The notes under the pieces are model-generated. The model ran no database searches and was not told the DNA's origin. It worked only from the letters and a program-made list of their open reading frames with translations. Source: Blasia pusilla (lineage: Eukaryota > Marchantiophyta > Marchantiopsida > Blasiales). Taken from it: a stretch of 64,000 bases of DNA. Position 1 is the stretch's first letter; every line of letters begins with the position of its first letter. Position numbers and translations under genes: made by a program. Location: assembly GCA_050084515.1 (NCBI GenBank), contig CM114274.1, positions 42,718,001 to 42,782,000 on the forward strand. The letters run 5' to 3'. Positions 44,265-56,763 of this stretch are shown here, piece after piece.

Positions 44265-45488
44265 CTATGTCCACGATGAATCGCTTGATCAGTCGGCTTG
44301 CTGATGTCGAGATGAGTCGCCTTGATGGGTAGCTCGAATCGTCTCACGATCGTTCAGTCAAATCGTCTCGCTCTCGTTCGGTCAAACCGTCTCGCTCTCG
44401 TTCCCTCGTTTCGACTCGCGATGACTCGCCGTGTGAAACGCCCCTTGGTATCTGATCAGCTGCTGCATGGGAGAGAGAGGAATGGAGATCGCGAAATGAG
44501 AAACCGGAAATGAGCGATTTCTGCCCTATTTATACTTTTCTAGCCGTTGGGCTGACCGTTGGGTCCCGTCGTCCTTTCGACGGCGACGTGCCGGAGGTTA
44601 CGGAAGTCCGGACGTGAAAAAATGGCAACCCGTTGGAGTCCGGCAGTTGCGGCGCCTCCCCCGTCCTGGTACGCCGCCCGCGGCGCGAGCAACCCTTCGG
44701 AGACCGACGGGTTGAGCGCCTCCGCCGTCTTCAGACAAGAACGTGAGGTACCCGCGCAACCCGTCGAAGACCGACATGTTGCGTGTCTGCGCCGTCTTCG
44801 GACAAGAACGGGACGTACCCGCGCAATCCGTCGGAGACCGTTGGGTTGCACGCTTCCCTCGTCAAGGGTTAACAACGTCGGCTTCCCGCGCAACTCATCG
44901 AAGTCCGACACGTTGCACGCTTCCTTCATGTAAGCACCACAAGGCGAGGCCCTTGCGCAACCCGTCGGAGGGCGACGGGTTGCACGCCTCGCCGTCTTTG
45001 GGAAAATAGGTGCGGCACCCGCGAAACTCGTCGGGAACAGACGGTTTGCACGCCTCCGGCATCTTCGGGCAAGAAGGAGCGGTATCCGAGCAACTCGTCG
45101 GAGAGCGATGGGTTGCCAGCTTCGACCATGTTTGTGTTTGAAGGTAAGGCAAAAGCGTGCAACCCGTCCGAAGCCGACGGGTTGCAGGCTTCGCTTAGCT
45201 TGGGTTAATTGTTGAGTTACCAAGACTCCACGGGTTCCAACAAAATGAAGTGTGCTTCGCAACCCACGTCTCTGCTTCCCAAATCCGGTACCACATTGCA
45301 ACAGAATTGAATCTGTTGCAACAGAATTGGATCCATTGTGTCAGACAATGTCACCTACCAAATTCATCTTGTCAGTAAAAATCTGTCAGGAGTATGTGTT
45401 TTCTTATTCACTATAAATTAAAAATTCTCATTCTCATTCTGATTCTTTTTTCTCATTCTCACCCTCCTCCCGTACGAAATTTTTGGGA
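44265..45488. promoter_or_regulatory. Divergent promoter region with 67-bp palindromic minisatellite, unit 2
   Basis: 44340-44420 holds short TCGTCTCG/CGTTCGGTCAAA direct repeats near the PM start; TATTTATACTTT (~44525, cf. 1079) is a candidate TATA for the minus gene; the 67-bp array runs 44625-45190; TATAAATTAA at ~45412 and a CATTCT tract precede the transposase ATG at 45489. Same layout as 917-2242. Confidence 0.6.
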
Positions 45489-47390
45489 ATGGATAGTTAT
45501 GTTAAGCTCACTTGTGGCAGTCATCTGCCGGCCCTTCCTTAATTAGAAATCATTCGACCGCAAGCTCGTGAGTTTTTCATAGCAGTGGATGAAAATTTTC
45601 TCTCTGTTCGATTTCTTCTCCAAATTGGAACCATCTTTGTATCCAAAGATGTTAGGGTGGACGGTACGGAAGACATAATAGGTGAGACGGTCGAGCCAGT
45701 GACCTCAGACCGTAAAGTATGGAATCTCCTACCTCTAGCAAATGGTCAATATAGAGTTTACGGCCTGCCCCTGCATTCGTCTGTTTCCCAAGTAGACGGT
45801 CTAGAATTTCCTACTGCTCCGAGCTCTACGTTGGCAACTCCAAGCTCTGCAGATCCGGCTTCGACTCCAACTTCACACGCTTGTATCAATGTTGTTCTTC
45901 CTGAAGAGATTCCGGATGTTATCAACCTCAGTGGATCTGTCGGACACCAACCGGGCCCTCTGTCCGCCTACTCGTTCCTCTTGGGAGTATCAGGCAATAG
46001 TTTTCTTTCGTCTCTGGCCTTGAAAATGTTCAAGCACATTCTTGTCGACGAGGTGCCGCCCACGTACGATGGTAATTGCATTTTTGAGTTGCCTCCACTT
46101 GCTGCTCCTGCTCAAAAGAAAGATGGAGGACGCCTGAAGGGTATGGACAGAAAGTCTGATTGTCATCGATGGTGCAGGCTTCAACGGACTAGTGCTTCAA
46201 TTCTAGATGGTCCTTGGATTGTCTCCCGCCGCCAATGCGTCGGAGCCTTGGAGTGTAGAAGTCCACCATGCCCGTATCTAGAGCAGAACGAGAGAGTCAA
46301 TACGTCGCAATCCCCCCCAAGAATGCAAAAACTCCATACGAGGTCAGTGCCACCATACCGTCGGGAGGCCATCGATGTCCTCATTGTCAGGCATCGCCCT
46401 TCTGCGTTGGAGCATGTCCTGCATACATATTTTTCATTGTCCACGACTTGGGCTCCACGTCAGAGTACACAAGGCTGGCAGTTCATGTTGGCTCCCACAC
46501 TCATCCTGTGACCGATGCAATTCAGAGACACATCAAGGAGGATGTGGCGAAGAAAGTTGCCGAGGTCTACAGAAACTCTCCAGGTTCAAAGCCCACAGTG
46601 ATCAAGCTCACAACGGCATCACAAATTTATGAAAAATTGCTTGGAATCCCTAGACAGGGCGAGATCACGGCGGCTGAGGAGAAACAACTTTGGGAAAATC
46701 TCGCATTTCTCGCTGATCCTGAATGCTTCCGGAATTTGCTGCGTCAAATACAAGTTCTGGATGGAAAGACGGCCGAAATGGATGCCATCGCCAGAATCAA
46801 GGCCAACTCTAGATTTCCATTCATTCAGAGATGGCAGTTCATGGGCCAAGGAGGCAAGGGATCCAAGGCCTATGTCTTCAAAATGTCAACCACAGGTCCG
46901 TCGAGTGGCCTCGATCTTATAGATCGAATGAGGGAAGGGGAAGATCTTTACGGCAGTTGGGTAAGCTTTGATATTTGCTATAGAGTGCTGAACGGATGGT
47001 TGACGATGGGTGCTCACGTTTATGACCATGTGGAGAAGGGACTCAAAACTATAATTGTCTGTGAAGTAAAGGCAGAAGACGTTGGCAGTTTGAAGATGTG
47101 CTGGTTACTCTTATTGGAGGTGGTGAAGGAAAACAAAAGGACACCTCCCGAAATTTATGGGTTCATGGCAGACAATGCACAACCTGGGTGGATTGCTATC
47201 CGAGAAGTGTTTTGGGGTGGAGAGGTTCAACCGGAGAGGGAAAGGTCGGATGCTTTCCATTGGCAATGATCTGTGACCAGTACACCAAATCTTGCATCAA
47301 GGAGAATAAGAGGACAGAGCATGTCACTCTACTCCAACGCTGCAAGGACAGCAAAACCTTGAAGCAGGCCATGGAATGCCAGGAAGAACT

Positions 47391-48477
47391 TGTCGAGCGA
47401 ATCCACATCATCATACAACATACATCGCTGACATACCATACTCACATACATACATAACATAGACGAGAGTATCCACAAACACAAGTGTACCACAACTGAA
47501 ATGCGTGAAAGACCTCTTTGTCATAAAACACGTTTACAATCATATACAATCGAGCCAAACCCACTCCACGATGGGAGAATCTAGGTGAAGCTTTGGAAAC
47601 ACCATAGCCAAGAGCTCTACTCACTACCAAGGCTAACTCCCAACGCAACAGGCTCAACTCAAAGAACTGACTGTTCTTTGAGGGCAAGCCACCTTATATC
47701 CTCCAACCTAAGAGCGGGCCCTACTAGGAAAGTCACCCCCAAGTGAGTAACCCCCAACCCTATGTATGGAACCACATCTCTACCAAGCCACTACGGTCCT
47801 ACATAAGGAATGGCCTCTACCCGCACACCATACTCTACGACATAATCCGTATGGTCATGACACTGTCGAACACGAACCAGAATCTTCAATGCTTGATAAC
47901 TTCCAACTCCCTTGACAAAATCCGGCGATCTATAGCGCGTTGGAAAGCTCTCAGCAAGGCGCTTCTTTCCCAACCAACCACGCACCTGATTCACACCTCC
48001 AACATAGGCAACAAGCCCCGAACATCCACGGCTGAGTACACAATCAGCCCTAACCAGATCCTATTGATCTACAATCGAAGCTACCATCGATCTACTCCAG
48101 TTCTTTGAGTGAAATGCGTGAAAGACCTACTGTCATAAAACACGTTTACAATCACATACAATCGAGCCAAACCCACTCCACGATGGGAGAATCTAGGTCG
48201 AAGCTTGCGGGAAACACCATAGCCAAGAGCTCTACTCACTACCAAGGCTAACTCCCAACGCAACAGGCTCAACTCAAAGAATTGACTGTTCTTTGAGTGC
48301 ACTCCACCTTATATCCTCCAACCTAAGAGCGGGCCCTACTGGGAAACTCACCCCCAACTGAGTAACCCCCAACCCTATGTATGGAACCGCATCTCTACCA
48401 ATCCACTACGGTCCTACATAAGGAATGGCCTCTACTAGCACACCATACTCTACGACATAATCCTTATGGTCATGACA
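47391..48477 (-). mobile_element. Family-A short copy (A-B-A-C) with 4-bp target duplication
   Basis: Minus order: A 48477-48110, leader B 48109-47863, A 47862-47497, C 47496-47391. Flanked by AACT (47387-47390 and 48478-48481), and the intact empty site AGAACTTCATGGG is seen in unit 1 at ~4140. Termini are TGTCATGACC and GCTCGACA. This defines the element ends unambiguously: A at the 5' end, C at the 3' end. Confidence 0.9.
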
Positions 48478-48589
48478 AACTTCATGGGTGGTGGAGGAAG
48501 CATGCAATTGAGGGGAAATACAAAGAGTTGTGCTCTTGGTTGAGTTGGTGGACTGTACGTATGAGACAATGGGGAAACTTCATGCGGCA

Positions 48590-48992
48590 GGTGAGTTCAC
48601 TATTTTGTCTTGTCAAGTTCACGCTGAGAATTGTTTGTAAAGTTGTAGCTCAAGGTGAGAAGCGTGGGAACTATAGGGATTTCAAACCAAAGAAACCAAG
48701 CAAGCTGTCGGATGCGACGGGTTGCATCCAGAATTTTGGTGCAACCCAAGTGTGCAACCCATCGGGACCCGACGGGTCGCAGAGTCGTTCATGGGATGCC
48801 TTGGCCTTGCAACCCGTCTGGTTCCGACGGGTTGCAGTAGGTGGGTTTAAGGTTACAACATGTCGGGACCCGACGGGTCGTAGAGTCGTTCATGTGATGC
48901 CTCGGGCCTGCAACCCATCTGGTTTGACAGGTAGCTTATTTCTTTGACTCCTGAGTTATTTTCGTTCCCTTCTAACATTGCCGTCGTTGCAG
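48590..48992 (+). other. Transposase intron, unit 2, with palindromes
   Basis: GTGAGT...TTGCAG. Contains palindromes at about 48707-48730, 48755-48780, 48810-48835 and 48860-48885; some have RGGACCCGACGGGTCG-type variants. Confidence 0.7.
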
Positions 48993-50496
48993 GGATTGAA
49001 CGTTCATGAAAATGCCCTCAGCCCCAACACAAGTGGAGCAGAAAGTGTTCATTCCTCCTGGAGGTCGTCACAAGCATGCCAACGAATTTCACTTGTGGAG
49101 GCATGCCAACAAGACCAAGCAAGAGCAATGCTACAGTCTCCAGCATCCCATATCTTCCTCACAAAAGGCATAACAAAAGGAAAGGGGTCGTCGATCTACG
49201 AGCTCTATGTCGTAAGTATTGTGAGATCTGGTGATGAAAAAATGTATGTGGAAGCCTTCAACCGGTGCGTAGCTGGAACTCCCCTCGAGCAAGATGTACA
49301 CATTGGTTGGGATATTCGTGGGCGAGTTTCAAGACGTCCCATACAGATGGTGGTAGAGCAGTCCGAGCGAGACTCGTGGAGACCAGATAAGTATCTTGAC
49401 TTCAGGCAAGTGAAGAGGCAGCATCGAGGAACGAATCTGGTGATTGATTTGGATGAGGAAATTACGCCGCCCAAGTATTCGAGGACCCCCGACCCGTCTC
49501 AAATCCGTGATGGAGTTACTTCTCCAAAATCAGTGAATTTTTTTATTTCAAAAGCCCTCCGTTGCTGGAAGTTCGCAACATCCTGTCACTGGGGTGGTTC
49601 AACAATATGGGATTCCGGTAATGGAGGTGGATTGCAACCTGAAACGGTGGCATATATCTCGGAGCAACCCAAGACGTGGACCCATCTGCAAGGCAGAATC
49701 TCATGGCATTAGGAGAGCATGCGGCACTTTCCTAAATAAGAACTGTACAAGGATTGGACGACCACTGCCTGGGTTTTGGGGACTCAAAACCTTTGATCGT
49801 TTCACGAGGACCGGGGATCAATTGAAGTACTTCTTCTGCCCAAATGAATCTTGCGCTTTCCGGAAGTCTTATCGGGCTGCCATTGGAGCTCCTGGGAATA
49901 CCCCCACGATTTGGCCCATCGCCGTAGGTACGAACTGCACTCAAGACGAAGTGGACAATCTTACAAGTGCCGGTTTCAGACTTGTAGACGGGGGAAGTTC
50001 GGAGCATGTTCACATTACAGAGACCTTCGCATATCGTATTCAACCCAAGATTGATGTCAACATGTACCCAGAGAAGGTGGATGATCTCAATCCATTATTT
50101 CTGTTTGAGTCTAGAAATGGGGTGAAGAGAAACAGAATGTGTAGGCCAACGGTGGAGAGAGCAAAGCGAATTGCATTAGCTCGGGAGGCAAAAATGGAGA
50201 TCATCGCCACGAAAGATATCTTGAGTGGCAATGGAATAGGAAGGATGTATTGGGTCAGGAACAACACAGTAAATTCAAGTGTCACAGGAGTGTATGTGGT
50301 GCACATATGTTGCTTTCCCACATGTTCATGTGATGACTTTGTCCAAAGAGAGACAAGTGGCAAAAGGTATTTCCCTTGTAAGCACATGTACTATGTGTTG
50401 CTGGTAGTTTTAAGAGAGTCGGAGGTAGGAGTAGGAATCCACCAACCAATTCTGTCCCTCAAAGAAGTGCGAAGTATTTTAAACAAACCACTTTGA

Positions 50497-50945
50497 GGAT
50501 GCAAAATGAGGTTTTAGATTGTACTTTTATTTTTCGTGAACCTTCACTTTGAGCTTGAACTCTATTCAGCCCAGGGCAAATGATAGATTTTTTCCAGACC
50601 TTGGATGGAAAAAGTGACTGGTTCCACACTTATGATTCCACAGATTTTTCAGTTTTCTAAATTCTGTGCAATTTGCAACTCGTCGGACTCAGAGGGGTTG
50701 CCAAAATATGGAAGAGGAAAAAAAAACTGTGGGATTGCTTAATAATTGAACAAAAAAGTGCAAAAAAATTCACACAAAAAGTTTCCTCTCTTCAACCCAA
50801 CGGAAACTCTCTTAAAAAAAAGTCTCTATTTCGGTTGAAGGTAGTTTCCTCTCTCCTCTCTTCCTCTCTTCCTCTCCTCTTACCGCACCTCCTCTTGGGG
50901 ATCGAACTCAGTAAACGATTGTAAAATTGAAACTCTTGCACATTA
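50497..50945 (+). other. Transposase 3' flank, right end of unit 2, and D LTR tail
   Basis: One palindrome at ~50675-50702, pyrimidine tract CCTCTCTTCCTC, terminus CTTACCGCACC at 50889. 50890-50945 is the last ~56 bp of a D LTR ending GCACATTACA, after which the PM gene of unit X resumes at the duplicated CTTGT (50946-50950). Confidence 0.7.
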
Positions 50946-52640
50946 CACTTGTCGATGGCAATTGTCAACTCTTGAGAACTGAAACTCTGCAGCTCATCGA
51001 CAAGATGAGTCAAGTGAACAAGGACATTTTTCCTGGTGGTTGTTTCCCTATGCCTGCCCAAGGATGATGGAGTGTATTCCACATCCTTATCTCCTCCCTC
51101 GGATGAACCAGGCGGCTTCCGCTTCTGCTCCTCCCGAGTCTGCTGGCGGCTTGTGGGAGTCTCTATTACCTCAGACTCCAAAGGAGTTTTCTTAGACGTG
51201 GTCCGACCCTCTCACCCTACTCGCGCGGATGATTCCACCTCTCAGCTTGAGGACTCAGTCTCTTTTCTGGAAGACTTCGCCTCGGAATTCCTTGATCCAC
51301 TCGTCTTCCTCAAACCCGCTGTGGATTTGTCTTTGGCGGTGACAACCTTGCCCACCAACTCCGCTGTCTCAAGGGCTTGCTCCTCCGCATCTCCTTCGAA
51401 AAGATTGTCAAGTTGCAAGAAGTTCGGAATGTCGTCCCTACCTGCGACCATTGCATCATACACCACGCGTAGATTTTTATCTGTAATATCCTCTGGGTGG
51501 TTGAAGTCCAACCAAATTGGAAAATTTTTAACCTCCCAGTTGGACATGACTTGTCCCATCTCCATGTCATACATGAAGAATGCCTCTCCATCAGGCGGAG
51601 AAGCCCATAATCTGCAAGCTACCGGTAATTTTTGCCAGGTTCCTGCATTCTTACAATTGATGAGGTACATGTACACCATCCGCTGGGCAGCTCTTTGTCG
51701 AGATGACTCGACCGCCTGGTCCTAAAGATCCCGCTTCTTCTTTGCAAAATCCGGTTTTTCGGCGTCTATTTCCCCATCTAGGGAGGATGTGATTCTTGAA
51801 CATCATCCTGAATCCTGGGTTTTTCGTGGGCTTATCTCTGATGACATCAACCCATAGTTCAAAATCTTCTGTAGCCTCTAGGTTTGCTTCCTCTAGAACT
51901 GGCTCAATCTTCTTCAACTTCGCTTGAAGACCCACAAGCATGGACTTCTTGAGAAGGCGTAATGCGTCCCAGAATGACCATTCCCGTAGCCAATGGGAGA
52001 TCACTGGATCTGAAACTCCTGGAGGATGATGTGCCACCCGCTTTTGGGCCTCAGTGCCCTCGAGACTGATTTTCATTAGTCGGATTCGCCGAAACTCGAA
52101 CATCCCAGACAGCGTAAATCTGTGCACGCGGTCCAGAGACACTTTCTCGCCGATCCGACCTTGTGGATCTTTGTCTCTCTTCCACTGGCGCTTGATTTTT
52201 GCCTTGAGCTTCTTGTAAAACTCCGGGCCAAGTTCGGGGTTGAGAATTGCAATGTATCGCTACATCTTGCTTGCAGTGTACTTTGTAGGTGCAGATACGG
52301 CAGCTTGAATAAACTTTGCACGTTCCGACGCAAACACGTTCTCCCTTCGTTCCAGTTCCAACAAAGCACTCTTCTTGGAGATCTGGATCTTGGACCAATA
52401 TAGGATTGTGATGGCTGCATTTTGGGAAATGAATATATTTGCCCAAGTCTTCTTTTTTATTTGAGCTCCCTTCGCGAGCATCTCATTCACCAGACCGTCG
52501 CCCAGGAATCCCTTGTACTCTACCGGGTGCGTCGTAAGCATCTTCTTCACCTTGTCGCAATTTTGGATCCAGTGGTGGGTGACGTTCCCCTCGGATACAA
52601 TCGTGCACATCCAAACAAAAGTAAGAACATTGCAAGCTAT
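50946..52640 (-). pseudogene. PM gene, unit X: central helical region
   Basis: Direct continuation of 25198 once the D insertion is removed. Minus: TIVSEGNVTHHWIQNCDKVK and LTTHPVEYKGFLGDGLVNEM (52600-52450), KTWANIFISQNAAITILYWS, then EKVSLDRVHRFTLSGMFEFR (~52140-52080), WLREWSFWDALRLLKKS, a block with PPDGEAFFMYDMEMGQVMSN and PIWLDFNHPEDITDKNL (51600-51460), and a Lys/Arg/Ser-rich tail. Fewer frameshifts than unit 2. No known domain recognised. Confidence 0.55.
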
Positions 52641-53400
52641 CGGGTTCCTGCAACCCGTTGGACTCCGATGGGTCGTAATTTTGTCAATCCATGGGGGTCG
52701 AAATGGTAACACAGGGATAAATGTTGCAACCCGTCGGAGTTTGACGGGTCGCAACACTTATCTTTGTGTTACACTTATTGCAACACTCTCGAATTTTTTA
52801 GAGAGAATCGCAACCCATCAGAGTCCAACGGGTTACACTTTTTTTTTTTAATGTCCCTTCATCCAATTGATTTAGTCCTAGGTTACAACCCGTCGGTCTT
52901 CGACGGGTTGTAGAATGACTTCTATTCGGGGACAGGTTTCCGAGAAAAAATTGCACATAGCAACCCGTCGGAGTCCGATGGGTTTCGCAATGCCTTGTAA
53001 AGTTGCAATTGGACGTCTAAAAGCAAGCTCTCGTACTCTGACGACCTAACCTGGGGGGAGAAATGAGTTGCTTTCGGCCAAAAGTATCCAAAAAATACCA
53101 GACAATCCAGCAACTCGTCAGACTTCGACGAGTTGCTTTTAGATGTCCAATGATTTGTTACCTCTCGTGGTGCAACTCGTCAAAGTCCGACGGATTGCAG
53201 AACAAATAAATCATGAATTCATTTTTCCACCCGTCGATGTTGTGCTTGGCCACCAGGCAACCCGTCGGACTCACAGTTTGCTTGACTATGACATTGATAA
53301 CAAACAGGATGGTCGCAAGAGACTCAAATCTTTAAGCTTTCCAATTATTCAACCCGTCTGACTCTGACGGGTTGAAGCAATCAAACTTAAGGAAGAGGAA
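52641..53400. repeat. Palindrome-rich PM intron 2, unit X
   Basis: At least nine palindromes or degenerate copies (about 52650, 52725, 52810, 52880, 52960, 53105, 53175, 53255, 53350). Homologous position to 42340-43046. Donor GTAAGT on minus at 53406-53401. Confidence 0.85.
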
Positions 53401-53406
53401 ACTTAC

Positions 53407-53879
53407 GTATTCATCGTATGCATTGCCATTTCCACCGTTGCCATGTGATGAGGAAATGGATGGAGCACGACTTCCTTCACGCAAAAATGCGCCTCCAATG
53501 AATTCGGGCGCTCCTCTGCAAACTACGTCCATGCCATGTACCTATGGTTTCCATACCAGATGAAGAAGTAAAGGTTTCGCATCCAGCTAAATTTGGTTCC
53601 TTCAATCGCTCTTCTGAACTCTTGGTCTCTCATCCTCCAGAAAGTATCCAGCGCCTCCAAGTCCTCTTCCGACACCAGCGCTTGGGTTCCATGTTCATCG
53701 TAAGGCTGAACATAGAACGGAGGGAAGCTGTTGACGTAGGATGCAAGCGCTGCTGATTGTTTAAGCTTTGCAATGTTCTCCTCCGACTCAATTTCGCGGA
53801 CGTACTCCATTGTCCGCAATCGACATAGAGGAATTCTCGAGGCGTTCTGGCCCTCCATCAGTGCCATCTGCTTAACAAC
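53407..53879 (-). CDS. PM gene, unit X: ParB-like exon
   Basis: Exon between acceptor GGCAG (53880) and donor GTAAGT (53406). VVKQMALMEGQNASRIPLCR, TMEYVREIESEENIAKLKQS, SFPPFYVQPYDEHGTQALVS, DTFWRMRDQEFRRAIEGTKF, NLYFFIWYGNHRYMAWT. Same fold as 43053-43540 but with Tyr for Asp in the WDGNHR loop and a frame change after MAWT (near 53525). Confidence 0.5.
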
Positions 53880-53967
53880 CTGCCATAATGCGGACCAAGT
53901 CAATAACATGCAGTGTTTTACCAATGAATTGCACAATGAGCCTTCACATAACTCAAATTTTTCTTAC

Positions 53968-55877
53968 CTGCTCAAAGATTGGGTCGGTGTCCAGGCCCAC
54001 CAACTGCTATGGGACAGCAACTGGGAAGTCCACGGAAACTCATCGATCCCATAAAGGTCGATTTCTTCCACAGGGCTCAAAGACGATGAGGACTCTTCTC
54101 CTGCTGTAATGTACAAGAGTTTCTATTTTACAGTCGTTTAATAAGTTCGATCCCCAAGAGGATCATTGTTTGATGAAAAGAGAGTTCGAAAATACAATTC
54201 TATTGTAATAGTTGTGTTAAAATGTGTATGAGTTATATTCAATGTCTTATCAATATCTACTGATCTTTCTTAGTACCAAAGGATCTTTTCTCGATTCTCT
54301 CTAGTGGAATTGACAGCATGCTCAGGTAGATTTCCTCTCGATATGAAGAAACCTCACAGAGACCTCAACATGAAAGCTGGCTTTTCCTACTTTTGGAACT
54401 CAATCCGTCTCGGCAGGCTTCTCTTTGTCAAACAGATTTCCTACAACTCATGTTGATTATTTCATTGATGAGAAAGGTTTGCCTGATTCACTCGTCACTC
54501 TGCAGACCCAAAAAGAATACTCAGACATAAGCATCGCACATCATAATGAATGAATGATTGCTTTACTACTCCATCAAGAATGAGAAAGCTTCAAAGTGTA
54601 TACAAGCTCGAGAGGGTACTACTCCCTTGCTCGGACCATTCCTACAATATAAGGACTTCGTAAGAGAATGATGATTATGGCTTCTGTCTTGCTTGTTAAA
54701 TACTCGCTGGAGTAGGAGTGATCCAAAGATTTGAAGCATTCTTGATGAAGCTAGTGTCTCTTCACCATTTCTAACTACCTAGATCTATGGTTCGCTTAGC
54801 TTTTCCTACGATCCCTGTGAATCCGTAGAACAAAACTGTCCTAACTACCAATTTGATACAAAGGGTCACGCCCCTTCTTAGTCTAACTGTTCTAACGATG
54901 TGTCGCTTGAAATCACAGTCATTCTTAGCTTCGCTTCGTTGGACTTCTTGAAGACGAAGCACTCCATTCTTCGTTCTTGTTTAAGGTGCTTCGTGCTTCG
55001 TACAAGAGCGAAGTACTTCTTTCTCTTCTTCTTCCTGCTTCGTTCAGGAGCGAAGCACTTCATAAAAAAGGTTCTTAACAGTGCTTCGTTGTCTTTTCCA
55101 AGCTTTGCGTTGGTTCTTGAGACTTCGTTATTGCATTTCCCTCTCCTCTAAGGCAAATCCTTGATCTTCCATCTCTCTGCCTTGTCCCAAGAGCTTCGTG
55201 ATTCACTTTAATCTTACTCGTTCCTCCTCATAATAATAAATAATAGTCAAAATCATAATGTACAAGAGTCTTCGTTGAATAAAAACATATATTCTTCAAA
55301 AGTATAAAATTGTGGGTATCACACCTGCTTCTTCAGAGATGTCCACCATCTCCACACTTGCTGTCCTCATGACCTCATCGTCTGTCACTTGAACTTCGGC
55401 CGTTTCCTCAACCGATTTTAGATTCATGGTGTCCCTAGACCTCATCGTAGACATTTCTTGCATCTCAACACTCTCTGTTGGACAAGCAAGGCTTTCTTTA
55501 ATGGCGATTGCTTGTTCTCTTCGAGCTTTCGCCAATTCTGCTCTCCTCATAGAGACGTCAAGATGCTTCTTCTGGCGTTTCTCGTCCGTGACTCTTTTCT
55601 TCAAGGCCTTCGATGCCTCAGCCTCGGCATTTTGCTTAGCGAGCTCCTCCAGAACACGTTTTGCTAGAACCTCATGCCTGTGCATATATGCTTCCCTTTC
55701 TCGCTCCTCTATTTCTTGTTTCCTTATCTCATTCGCCAAACGAGGACCTGGAGATGGTGACGCAGGAGTCCTCATGGACTCGGGAGTGATGCTCCCTACC
55801 TTGGTTGCTTGTGTTTTCTTTCTCCTCATGGTGCACGTTGGGTCAGGTTTTCCTCCTCGACCATCTAATATGCTCAT
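53968..55877 (-). pseudogene. PM gene, unit X: exon 1, split by solo D LTR
   Basis: Right part 55877-55324 is open: MRRKKTQATKVGSITPESMR, EIRKQEIEEREREAYMHRHE, KKRVTDEKRQKKHLDVSMRR, VEMVDISEEAG. Left part 54104-53968 resumes with AGEESSSSLSPVEEIDLYGI and ends at donor GTAAGA (53967). The solo D LTR 54105-55323 sits between, with duplicated CCTGC. Confidence 0.65.
54105..55323 (-). mobile_element. Solo LTR, family D
   Basis: Minus: starts TGTGATACCC (55323), ends GTACATTACA (54105), 1,219 bp, 5-bp target duplication CCTGC (54100-54104, 55324-55328). Inserted in exon 1 of the PM gene. Confidence 0.9.
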
Positions 55878-56763
55878 GTGCTCGATAGATCCCTCGAAGC
55901 ATTTTGTGACAAAGCACCGTGACCCTAAACCCGACTCTCTTAGCGTTTCGTGATGAAGCGCCGTGACCCTTTAGTGGATGGGCTTGCCGAAATCCAAACC
56001 TGGAAGCGTCGATTGCTGGATTGTCGTAATCTTTCAGCGAAGTGGTGATGTAACCAAGTTTGGCAGCAGAAAGGTAACGTCAGCTGCTGCGAGGAAGAGC
56101 ACATGAAATCGCGAAATGAAAAATGCAAGGTACCCGTGCAACCCGTCGAAGACCGACGGGTTGCACGCTTTCCTCATCCTCGGGTAACAATGCGACAAAG
56201 CATAGTCTCAAAGTAAACGGTTGCCGTCCGACGGGTTACAAGCTCTACCCTGGGTAGGACACTTCCCACCATCCGGAAAATCTGCACTTTTGGTTTGCAC
56301 AGTTCATTGGACAAGAGAAATCGACGCGAGATCCAAAAGGGAGAGCGAGGTTAGGTGCTTTTTGAACCCGTCGCAGTTCCCAACGGGTTGCCCTAGCAAA
56401 TCCATGCGATGTCTTGTGTCTCGATGCTAGCAAATCGCGACTCCAATCACACAGGTCAGACAGGAAGGGGGTACCAACCCAACAGACTCTGACGGGTTGC
56501 AAGTTGCACTCAGACTCTTACAGAAGATGGTACTCCGTTGCTTTGCAACCCACGTGTCTGAGTCCCAAATTTTGCAACCCGTTCGACTCCGACAGGTTGC
56601 AACAGGATTGAATCCATTCCGTCAGACAATCTCACCTACCAAACAGCATCTTGTCAGTCGAATTCTATCAGGAGAATAACAGTCTCTATTCAATATAAAT
56701 TAATCATTCTCAATCTCATTCTTATTCTTATTCTCATTCTCCACCCGATGGAATCATTTGGGA
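55878..56763. promoter_or_regulatory. Divergent promoter region, unit X (array contracted)
   Basis: Palindromes at about 56136, 56365 (GTCGCAGTTCCCAACGGG variant), 56485 and 56575; the regular 67-bp array of units 1 and 2 is reduced to one or two units. CATTCT tract and TATAAATTAA (~56695) precede the transposase ATG at 56764. Confidence 0.55.

Larger units (their letters stand above)
45489..50496 (+). pseudogene. MULE-like SWIM transposase, unit 2
   Basis: Exon 1 45489-48589 (interrupted by the family-A copy 47391-48477), intron 48590-48992, exon 2 48993-50496. Same domains as unit 1: HRCPHC...GSHTHPV finger, MADNAQPGWIAIREVF, SWIM CSCDDF...FPCKHM. Lesions: CAA to TAA at 45540; a frameshift in the C-run at ~46311-46317; TGA at ~47267 where the others read CAA CAG; frameshift in a T-run near 49540. 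The 466-codon exon-2 frame is otherwise well kept. Confidence 0.85.
27165..50889. mobile_element. Composite PM/SWIM-transposase unit 2 (nested in D)
   Basis: Left end GGGGGCTGGTATTCTG at 27165, PM gene on minus from 27165 to 44264, promoter array 44265-45488, transposase on plus 45489-50496, right end CTTACCGCACC at 50889. Removing the two family-A insertions (29937-40192, 47391-48477) leaves ~12.4 kb, the best estimate of an intact unit. It is bounded by D sequence on both sides (gag on the left, LTR 3' end on the right). Confidence 0.55.
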
